Origin: Pseudomonadota bacterium
Lineage (GTDB): Bacteria > Pseudomonadota > Gammaproteobacteria > Burkholderiales > Thiobacillaceae
NCBI GenBank assembly: GCA_021802595.1
Contig: JAJZRT010000012.1
Span: 1-20,322 of the forward strand
Length of the DNA: 20,322 nt
Reading direction: 5' to 3'
Shown: in pieces, positions 14,883 through 20,322 of the stretch
How positions within the stretch are numbered: the stretch's first letter is position 1
How the letters are laid out: every line of letters begins with the position of its first letter
Program-made: the position numbers and the translations under genes
Notes under the pieces: model-generated
What the model saw: only the letters and a program-made list of their open reading frames with translations
Database searches by the model: none
What the model was told of the DNA's origin: nothing

Positions 14883-15377
14883 TCAGGCCTTGCCGCTGCC
14901 CGATGTCGGGGGAAACCCGAAAATGGTTCGGTAGATGAGCGAAGGGATGCAGACGTCGGTGGTGCTTACCAGCAACCCCACAGCCGTGAGCGCGCCGCCG
15001 AGCAGGTAACCCGCCAGGTCGTAGCCGGACTGAAAGGCCCAGCCGGTAACCAGGAGCCATACCGCACCCAGCCCGCAGGCGAAGCGGCTGGGCGCGCCGC
15101 GCTTGGGCAGCGGCCCCGTTCCGGTGAGATGGCGGATGCCATGGTTGTATAGGAGGTCGAACGGGTGGACGGGGAAGGCGGCGGCAAGCGCCGCGATCGG
15201 AAGCAGGGTCCACAAGAACACGGGCGAGGCGAGGATCGTGCCGATTGCCGCCAACACCGTGCAAAGCGCAAAGGCAAGACGAAGCCACGGGCCGGTTTCG
15301 GCCAAGGTTCGATCATCCAGCCCGACAAACCCCTGGACCTCAAGCCTCCGACGTGTTGCTGGAGAAAAGCTAGCCAT
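14883..15377 (-). CDS. DUF4395-type integral membrane protein
   Basis: The 164-residue protein has four probable membrane segments near 33-50, 53-70, 100-117 and 121-139. Two short conserved-looking motifs, HPFDLLYNHGIRHLTG (71-86) and DVCIPSLIYR (141-150), match what I recall of the DUF4395 family, whose function is not established. The start at 15377 is fixed by AAGGAGG six bases before the ATG; a GTG six bases further upstream was rejected. It lies between dsrA and the secreted haemoglobin gene, all in one direction, so it is likely part of their operon. Confidence 0.8.
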   Translation of the reverse strand: MASFSPATRRRLEVQGFVGLDDRTLAETGPWLRLAFALCTVLAAIGTILASPVFLWTLLPIAALAAAFPVHPFDLLYNHGIRHLTGTGPLPKRGAPSRFACGLGAVWLLVTGWAFQSGYDLAGYLLGGALTAVGLLVSTTDVCIPSLIYRTIFGFPPTSGSGKA

Positions 15378-15423
15378 GGGCACCCTCCTTGGCCTCGCGT
15401 CGGCAGCAGTGTCTGCAACCGGG

Positions 15424-16731
15424 TCAGGCCGCTTTCTGCTGCTTGTACTCCACCCACTTGGCCACCTGCTCGTCCCAGTCGTCGGAACGGAAGTAGGGGT
15501 TGGAGCGCGGCTCCCTGATCATGTTGGGATCGACCGGGATATCCATGCCTTCGAGGAAGTTGGCCAGCCCGATGCGCTCGATCATTTCGCCGGTGCGCTC
15601 GTGATCCAGCGCGTTCTCCGCGAAAAAGTCGAGGATGTTGCGCGCCAGTTCGTTCAGCTTTTCGAAGTCCTCGTCGGTTTCCAGTTTCATGAACGGGATG
15701 ATCACGCTGCCCATGGTGGCGCCGATCTTCAGCACGCCCTTGCCGCCCACCAGGATGGACACGCCCTTGTCCTTGCCGGGCAGCAGGCCGCCGGGGATGA
15801 CGTTGAGGCAGTGCATGCAGCGCACGCAGTTCTTGTTGTCGATGCACAAGGCATTGCCGTCGCCGAGACGGGCGACCGAGGTATGCGGATCGGCCTTCAA
15901 CTGCTCGACAGGCACCACCGTGATGGCCCTGGTCGGACAGCGGCCGACCACGTCGTTGTAGAGGTCGTGCATGCCATGCACCTGGTAGTAGTCCTGCACC
16001 AGTTTCTCGTCGACGCGGATGTTGTCGCGCCAGGTGCCGATGGTGGCCATGTCGGACCGCTGGATCGCGTTGACGCAGTCGTTCGGGCAGCCGGAGAACT
16101 TGAACTTGAACTTGTAGGGCAGGGACGGGCGGTGCATGTCGTCCAGGTTGTTGTTGATGACGGTGCGCAGCGCACGCGCCTCGTCGAAGCAGGACATTTC
16201 GCAGCGCGCCGAGCCGACGCAGGACATCGAGGTGCGCAGCGCGGGGCCGGCGCCGCCAAGGTCGAAGCCCATTTCGTTGAGGCCGTTGAACACCGCCTGC
16301 ACGTTCGCGGTGCTGACGCCCTGGAACATGATGTCGCCGGACTGGCCATGGAACGCGATCAGCCCCGAGCCACCGTTGTTGACCCAGACGTCGCACAGCT
16401 TGCGCAGCAGGTCGGAGGTGTAATGCATGCCGGCGGGCGGCTGCACGCGCAGCGTATGGAATTCGGCCGCCTCGGGGAACAGCGGCTTGCCGGTTTCATC
16501 CTTCAGCTCGGTGAAGCGCGGGATGATGCCGCCGCCGTAGCCGAACACGCCGACCGTACCGCCTTTCCAGAAACCCTTGCGGGTTTCGTAGGAGGTTTCC
16601 AGCTGGCCCAGCAGGTCCACCATCATGGCGTTGTCCTTGGCCAGGCGCTTGAGGCCGGTGACGAAGCTGGGCCAGGGGCCGCTCTCGAGCTGGTCAAGCA
16701 TGGGGGTATCGTAGGGGATATGCGTAGACAT
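15424..16731 (-). CDS. dsrA: DsrA, dissimilatory sulfite reductase alpha subunit (orphan)
   Basis: At 435 residues this is full length. It has the sirohaem-[4Fe-4S] ligands C171-x5-C177 (CVGSARC) and C215-x3-C219 (CPNDC), and the inserted ferredoxin domain with C265 (GRCPTRAI) and C302, C305 and C308 (CVRCMHC). In sulfur oxidisers reverse DsrAB releases sulfite from sulfur carried as the DsrC trisulfide. The expected partner dsrB is absent: downstream come a DUF4395-type gene and a haemoglobin, and upstream is a divergent gene. No frameshift is seen. The ATG at 16731 is preceded by GGAGACGGCC. It may pair with a DsrB encoded elsewhere or be a second copy. Confidence 0.93.
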   Translation of the reverse strand: MSTHIPYDTPMLDQLESGPWPSFVTGLKRLAKDNAMMVDLLGQLETSYETRKGFWKGGTVGVFGYGGGIIPRFTELKDETGKPLFPEAAEFHTLRVQPPAGMHYTSDLLRKLCDVWVNNGGSGLIAFHGQSGDIMFQGVSTANVQAVFNGLNEMGFDLGGAGPALRTSMSCVGSARCEMSCFDEARALRTVINNNLDDMHRPSLPYKFKFKFSGCPNDCVNAIQRSDMATIGTWRDNIRVDEKLVQDYYQVHGMHDLYNDVVGRCPTRAITVVPVEQLKADPHTSVARLGDGNALCIDNKNCVRCMHCLNVIPGGLLPGKDKGVSILVGGKGVLKIGATMGSVIIPFMKLETDEDFEKLNELARNILDFFAENALDHERTGEMIERIGLANFLEGMDIPVDPNMIREPRSNPYFRSDDWDEQVAKWVEYKQQKAA

Positions 16732-16801
16732 GGCCGTCTCCAGTCAGTGCGAGGAAGACAGATCGCAGTCTAGACAATTCCTGAGTGTTTTTCTCGGGAT
16801 T

Positions 16802-16818
16802 ATTCTGCTGAACAGAAT
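16802..16818. repeat. palindrome in the dsrA/CHRD-like divergent region
   Basis: ATTCTG (16802-16807) and CAGAAT (16813-16818) form a perfect 6-bp inverted repeat with a 5-base spacer. It contains a T-N11-A core as used by LysR-type regulators. It lies about 70 bases upstream of dsrA and about 125 bases upstream of the divergent gene, so it could be an operator for either. Confidence 0.4.
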
Positions 16819-16883
16819 GCCCTTCACACATTCCATAAAGAAAATTTCTGGAGGCGACCCAGCCGCACTTCCGGTGCACGCCC

Positions 16884-16911
16884 TTGTCTTCTGGTTGCCC
16901 GATGCTATAAA
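16884..16911 (+). promoter_or_regulatory. candidate sigma70 promoter of the CHRD-like gene
   Basis: TTGTCT (16884-16889) and TATAAA (16906-16911) are 16 bases apart, and the -10 is preceded by TGC, an extended -10 feature. The predicted start, near 16918, leaves a leader of about 26 bases with GGAGGG at 16930-16935. Confidence 0.55.
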
Positions 16912-16943
16912 CCGATCCTCGTTGCCGATGGAGGGAAATCGTG

Positions 16944-17345
16944 ATGCGTGATCTGCTCTTGATTCTGCTGCTTTCCGGGCTGTCTCCCCACCCGGCCCTG
17001 GCCGCCCACGATGTCGTGACGGTCAGGCTCGATGCCCAGAACAATTCCGGACAGACCGGCACGGCAACCCTGACCCCGGAAGGGGATAAAACCAGGGTGG
17101 CCATAGAACTTTCCAATGATCCCAAGGGGGTTGCGCAGCCCGCACACATCCATATGGGAACCTGCGACAAGCTGGACAAGGCGCCGAAATGGAAGCTGGA
17201 AGCCGTCAAGGACGGGAAATCCGTCACCACGGTCCCCGTCTCGCTGGAAACCATCCTGAAAGACAGGACGGCGATCAACGTTCACAAGAGTGCGGACGAG
17301 ATTCAGGTGTACGTGTCCTGCGGCAACATCACCGCAGCGAAGTAG
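16944..17345 (+). CDS. secreted CHRD-like domain protein
   Basis: The 133-residue protein begins with a signal peptide (LLLILLLSG, likely cleavage after ALA at 20). The rest reads as a CHRD-like beta domain: VTVRLDAQNNSGQTGTATL, then VAQPAHIHMGTC, TTVPVSLETIL and INVHKSADEIQVYVSCGN. C74 and C126 may form a disulfide. Proteins of this kind are common periplasmic proteins with no defined role. GGAGGG is 8 bases before the ATG; a GTG three bases earlier is also possible. The gene is divergent from dsrA and converges on the BON-domain gene. Confidence 0.85.
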   Translation: MRDLLLILLLSGLSPHPALAAHDVVTVRLDAQNNSGQTGTATLTPEGDKTRVAIELSNDPKGVAQPAHIHMGTCDKLDKAPKWKLEAVKDGKSVTTVPVSLETILKDRTAINVHKSADEIQVYVSCGNITAAK

Positions 17346-17364
17346 TGCCGAGGAGGGTAGAGCA

Positions 17365-17386
17365 GCAGGGAACGGGATTCCCCTGC
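17365..17386. terminator. candidate bidirectional terminator hairpin
   Basis: GCAGGGAA (17365-17372) pairs with TTCCCCTGC (17378-17386) around a 5-base loop, with one bulged C. It lies between the convergent CHRD-like and BON genes, 20 bases after one stop and touching the other. No T-run follows on either strand, so termination is inferred from position. Confidence 0.45.
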
Positions 17387-18121
17387 CTATGCGCTCACGG
17401 CAAGACTGTTGATCACCTTGTCCACGGCGAACAGGCACCAGGCATCCTGTTCGGCCCGGCTGCTTTCCATCTGGCTGCCGACAACGCCTTCCAGCGTCAC
17501 GACATGATGGTCGGTGTGGACGCGGATCTGCTCCGGATGAGGAATCATCGGGTCCATTTCCAGCACCAGCGACAGCGCCTCGCTGATCTCATCGTCGTTG
17601 TCCTGTTCCGGCGGCAGCACCTCGAGTGCATCCAGCACGTCGCGGCAACCCGGCACCCACCACGCCAGCACCCCCGCCAGGCGTTTGTGCGAAAGGCTGA
17701 TGACCCACCCGTCCAGCGTCACCACCCCGTCCTTCACCGAGGCCAGGATGTCGCCGCTGGCGTCTTCGCCGCGGGCCTCCTGCACCGTGAGTGCCCGTCC
17801 CTTCTTCATGACCCGCAGCGTGCAGTTCTTCAGGTCACGGGACTCCAGCAGCATGGATTGGAGGGTGTCGAGAATCGTGCCGTCGCCCTTGCGTTCCACG
17901 GGCGCCACGTGCAGCCGGTCCACCACCCCGCGCACCTCGGGGGTCGCTCCCGCGATTTCCAGAGCCCGTTTCTTTGCGGCAAGACTTCCCGTCTCGCCTT
18001 CCAGCAACAGCGCATTGTCGTCGGTCATCCCGATCTGGATGGGCCAGCGATGCAGGTTGATCAGTGGCTCGCGTTCAAGCGCCGCCCGCAGCGACTTGAG
18101 AATGGGATTTCCGTTTTTCAT
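17387..18121 (-). CDS. multi-BON-domain protein
   Basis: This 244-residue soluble protein seems to hold BON-type alpha/beta repeats. Segment 1, about 8-75, is ALEREPLINLHRWPIQI with LLLEGETGSLAAKKRALEIA. Segment 2, about 84-165, has VKDGVVTLDGWVISLSHKRLAG. Segment 3, about 178-244, has VLEMDPMIPHPEQIRVHTDHHVVTLEG. BON domains bind membranes or small ligands. There is no signal peptide or lipobox, unlike the secreted OsmY group, so it is probably cytoplasmic. GGAGG lies 9 bases before the ATG. No partner gene is evident and the role is unknown. Confidence 0.8.
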   Translation of the reverse strand: MKNGNPILKSLRAALEREPLINLHRWPIQIGMTDDNALLLEGETGSLAAKKRALEIAGATPEVRGVVDRLHVAPVERKGDGTILDTLQSMLLESRDLKNCTLRVMKKGRALTVQEARGEDASGDILASVKDGVVTLDGWVISLSHKRLAGVLAWWVPGCRDVLDALEVLPPEQDNDDEISEALSLVLEMDPMIPHPEQIRVHTDHHVVTLEGVVGSQMESSRAEQDAWCLFAVDKVINSLAVSA

Positions 18122-18174
18122 GTCGGGGGACCTCCGAGTTCAACATAGCACACGACATCGCTGCGTTCGTCGGG

Positions 18175-18570
18175 CTAGGTGGGGTCCTCATCCAGCAGGC
18201 TGATGTGGGCCGACACGATCCGCCAGCCTTCCGGAAAACGGATCCAGGTCTGGGATTGCCGTCCCGGTGGCTGTCCGGGACGGTGGAACTCCGTCGTGGC
18301 GACGGCCGCATCCTCGCCGAAGGTGGTGATGTGGGTCTGGGTCAGGGTGCGCGGCAGCTGGAAAGCTTTGCGGGCGACGCGGAACGTGCGGATCGCCTCG
18401 ATGCCATAGAGGTTTTCGCCGACGCCGTAGCGCGCGACGTGCGGGCTGTGCCAGAAATGCCGATCCAGGGCCTGGAGATCGTTGCGCTTCAGTGCCGCCT
18501 CGTAGTCCAGAAAAGCCGCTTCCACCTCGGCTTTCACATGGGGCAGGTTCACTCCGGCATGCGCGATCAT
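18175..18570 (-). CDS. hpxZ: AtzH/HpxZ-like protein (DUF3225, NTF2-like fold)
   Basis: The 131-residue protein has the pattern of the AtzH/HpxZ family: FLDYEAALKRNDLQALDRHFW, then ARYGVGENLYGIEAIRTFR and the ending WRIVSAHISLLDED. The fold is NTF2/SnoaL-like. AtzH of cyanuric acid degraders is described as a decarboxylating amidohydrolase on 1,3-dicarboxyurea, while HpxZ belongs to oxalurate breakdown. Which activity applies here cannot be told from sequence. Its ATG overlaps the amidase stop (ATGA), and it is the last gene of this set. Confidence 0.88.
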   Translation of the reverse strand: MIAHAGVNLPHVKAEVEAAFLDYEAALKRNDLQALDRHFWHSPHVARYGVGENLYGIEAIRTFRVARKAFQLPRTLTQTHITTFGEDAAVATTEFHRPGQPPGRQSQTWIRFPEGWRIVSAHISLLDEDPT

Positions 18571-19964
18571 GCGGCCTCCGCAGCGATCCGGCTGGATGCC
18601 AGGCCGGCCTGCTCGAGCACCCGGGCCGCACGCAGGCACAGGTCCTCGCGCCAGGGGGCGGCAATCAGCTGTACCCCCATGGGGAGTCCGCCTTCCGGCC
18701 ACAATGGGGCCACCGCGACCGGCAATCCGATGCAGGAAATGGGTTGGGTGAGCAGCCCCAGGTTGGGGCGCGTCGGCAGGTCGCGTGGCCCGATACGGAT
18801 GGTCTCCTGGCCCAGCAGCGGCGCGGTGACCGGCGTGGCGGGGGCGATCAGCAGGTCGTAGCGCTCGAATAATTCCCTGGCTCGGCGCCGGTACCATTCC
18901 CGGTAGCGTTGCGCCCGCTGGTACCAGGCCGCCGGCAGCAACGCGCCGGCGGTGAGCCGTTCCCGCGACAGCGGCTCGAAGTCATCGGGCCGCTCGCGCA
19001 GCGCGTCGAGATAAAGCGCGCCGCTTTCCGTGGCGGTGATGAGAAAGGCCGCCGCCCTTGCCTCGGCAACGCCGTCCAGTTCCACTTCGTCCTGCGCGCC
19101 GAGGGCCCGGGCAGCGGCATGGGCCGCCCAGCGTGCTTCCGGGCCCGCGTGGTCGTCGAAATAGCCGGCCAGCCGGGCGATGCGCAGCCCCCCGATGCCG
19201 TCATGCAGATCCGGCAGGACAGGTGTGCGCGGACGCTGGGCACAGGCCGGGTCGAGCGGGTCCGGTTCCTGCATGGCATCGTAGGCCAGCGCCAGGTCGG
19301 TGGCCGTGGTCGCCAGCGGACCCAGGTGGTCCAGGCTGGCGACGAAGGGATAGGTGCCGCGTCGTGAGAGACGGCCGAAGGTGGGCTTGAGACCGAATAT
19401 CCCGCACAGCGAGGCCGGCACCCGGATGGAACCATTGGTATCGCTGGCCAGGCCGATGGGCACCATCCCCGCTGCCACCGCGGCGCCGGTCCCTCCCGAC
19501 GATCCTCCGGCGGAGCGCGATGGATCGTGCGGATTGCGGGTGGCGCCGTAATGGGTGTTCTCCGTGGTGAAGCCATAGGCATAGGCATCCATGTTGAGAG
19601 TGCCGGCCAGCAGGCCGCCGGCGGCCTGCATGCGTCCCACCAGCGCGGCATCGCGCGTGGCGGGCGGGTTGCCGGCGTGCAGCCGCGCCCCTGCCAGGGT
19701 GGTGAGGCCCGCCACGTCGAACAGGTTCTTCACCGCGTAGGGCACGGCGGCCAGTGGCCCGCAGGTTTCCCCCCGTCTGCGGGCCGCATCCAGCGCCCCG
19801 GCCTCGGCCAGGGCGCGCGCCGCGGTCACCCCGATGAAGGCGTTGAGCCCGGGGTTCAGGCGGGCGATGCGCGCGAGACTGGCTTGCGCGATGTCCCGGG
19901 CCGAGAGATCGCCCCGGTCGAAGGCGGCGGTGCAGCCCTGCGCGGTGAAGGGGAAGTCGTTCAT
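18567..19964 (-). CDS. atzE: AtzE-family amidase (amidase-signature enzyme)
   Basis: The 465-residue enzyme has the Ser-cisSer-Lys machinery of the amidase-signature family: K79 (PYAVKNLFD), S155 (SAGGSSGG) and nucleophile S179 ([12 protein letters not shown]). The latter, with Asn in place of the commoner Gly, is typical of the AtzE branch as I know it. In triazine degraders AtzE with AtzG deaminates 1-carboxybiuret, and AtzEG resembles the GatAC pair. It overlaps atzG upstream and hpxZ downstream by ATGA, so the set is translationally coupled. No cyanuric acid hydrolase or allophanate hydrolase is seen, so the native substrate is uncertain. Confidence 0.93.
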   Translation of the reverse strand: MNDFPFTAQGCTAAFDRGDLSARDIAQASLARIARLNPGLNAFIGVTAARALAEAGALDAARRRGETCGPLAAVPYAVKNLFDVAGLTTLAGARLHAGNPPATRDAALVGRMQAAGGLLAGTLNMDAYAYGFTTENTHYGATRNPHDPSRSAGGSSGGTGAAVAAGMVPIGLASDTNGSIRVPASLCGIFGLKPTFGRLSRRGTYPFVASLDHLGPLATTATDLALAYDAMQEPDPLDPACAQRPRTPVLPDLHDGIGGLRIARLAGYFDDHAGPEARWAAHAAARALGAQDEVELDGVAEARAAAFLITATESGALYLDALRERPDDFEPLSRERLTAGALLPAAWYQRAQRYREWYRRRARELFERYDLLIAPATPVTAPLLGQETIRIGPRDLPTRPNLGLLTQPISCIGLPVAVAPLWPEGGLPMGVQLIAAPWREDLCLRAARVLEQAGLASSRIAAEAA

Positions 19965-20149
19965 GGGCGGAAAGTGTTGGCGGGTTCCACGTCGGCGGGC
20001 AGGGGAAAATCTTCGATGAGTCGCGCCATATCCGCGAGCAGCCGCAACTGTTTTTCAACGTCGCGGCGCCGCGTCTCGTCCAGCGCCAGACCATGCAGGG
20101 CCAGCGCGGCATCCAGGTATTTCATCAGGTCGTCGTTCGGGTCGCTCAT
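19961..20149 (-). CDS. atzG: AtzG-like small subunit (DUF4089, GatC-like)
   Basis: This 62-residue helical protein ([18 protein letters not shown], then [20 protein letters not shown] and [12 protein letters not shown]) fits AtzG, the GatC-like partner that stabilises AtzE. It overlaps the upstream hydrolase stop and the downstream atzE start, both as ATGA. It is easily missed because longer open frames run across it. Confidence 0.88.
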   Translation of the reverse strand: MSDPNDDLMKYLDAALALHGLALDETRRRDVEKQLRLLADMARLIEDFPLPADVEPANTFRP

Positions 20150-20322
20150 GGTGCCTCGCGCCCGGTCGCCGCCATCACCGCGGCAAGCGGCGCCGTCCAG
20201 CCGACGATACCGCCCTGGGCCCGGATCATGTCCAGCGTCGCCTGTTTGAATTCGGGGAAATAGCTCTCGGTGGCGTCCTCCACCAGCAGGCATTCGTAGC
20301 CGCGGTCGTTGGCTTCGCGCAG
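20146..20322 (-). CDS. isochorismatase-family cysteine hydrolase, C-terminal part
   Basis: The frame enters from the right edge and runs 58 residues to a stop overlapping atzG. The segment [20 protein letters not shown], followed by [12 protein letters not shown] and GGIVGWTAP, matches the C-terminal part of isochorismatase-family hydrolases, the family that includes biuret hydrolase. The catalytic Cys, which precedes this segment in the family, lies outside the window. Linked to atzG-atzE-hpxZ, it suggests breakdown of a biuret- or ureide-like nitrogen compound; the substrate is inference. Confidence 0.8.
   Translation of the reverse strand: MREANDRGYECLLVEDATESYFPEFKQATLDMIRAQGGIVGWTAPLAAVMAATGREAP

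Noticed and set aside
15103..16773. Long + strand open frame opposite dsrA and the DUF4395-type gene
   Set aside because: It spans two real genes and their spacer, has no ribosome site or recognisable domain, and has His/Asp/Val-rich composition typical of antisense reading.
16805..16815. LexA-type SOS box within the palindrome upstream of dsrA
   Set aside because: The CTG/CAG half-sites are only 5 bases apart, whereas LexA boxes of the enterobacterial type need a wider spacing.

Overview
The window is high-GC proteobacterial DNA. Its gene content points to a chemolithotrophic sulfur oxidiser, most like Thiobacillus or a related betaproteobacterium. That placement is inference from an aprMBA-type APS reductase, a dsrA-type sulfite reductase subunit, a rhodanese/persulfide-dioxygenase fusion and a SUF Fe-S operon. 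No rRNA, tRNA, CRISPR array or transposase was seen.

Layout. (1) 1-418, + strand: the end of an unidentified gene, then a 77-aa heavy-metal-associated-like protein. (2) 5562-427, - strand: a tightly coupled operon, sufR-sufB-sufC-sufD-sufU-sufT-Rieske ferredoxin. Almost every junction is an ATGA or TGATG overlap. The cysteine desulfurase gene sufS is not in it. (3) 5703-6929, + strand: rhodanese-metallo-beta-lactamase persulfide dioxygenase, divergent from sufR across a short region with a tandem 17-bp repeat and an inverted repeat. (4) 10217-7172, - strand: aprM-aprB-aprA, the membrane-bound APS reductase that oxidises sulfite to APS. A good sigma70-like promoter lies upstream. It is embedded in the decayed remnant (10386-10517, + strand) of a second copy of the 77-aa protein gene. 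(5) 11317-10559, - strand: a small secreted protein and a four-helix membrane protein, both of unknown function. (6) 11436-14294, + strand: bifunctional proline catabolic enzyme PutA, possibly leaderless. (7) 16731-14332, - strand: a full-length dsrA with no dsrB, then a DUF4395-type membrane protein and a secreted group-1 truncated haemoglobin. (8) 16944-17345, + strand: a secreted CHRD-like protein, convergent with a BON-domain protein (18121-17387). (9) 20322-18175, - strand: an isochorismatase-family hydrolase (partial), AtzG-like, AtzE-like amidase and AtzH/HpxZ-like protein, all joined by ATGA overlaps.

How the parts fit. The persulfide dioxygenase and the APS reductase are successive steps of sulfur oxidation: persulfide to sulfite, then sulfite to APS. 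The neighbouring SUF operon can supply the Fe-S clusters that AprB, DsrA and the Rieske protein need. The points most worth a second look are the orphan dsrA with its haemoglobin and DUF4395 partners, the sufS-less suf operon that keeps sufU, the degenerate paralogue under the apr promoter, and the repeat-rich sufR/dioxygenase intergenic region.
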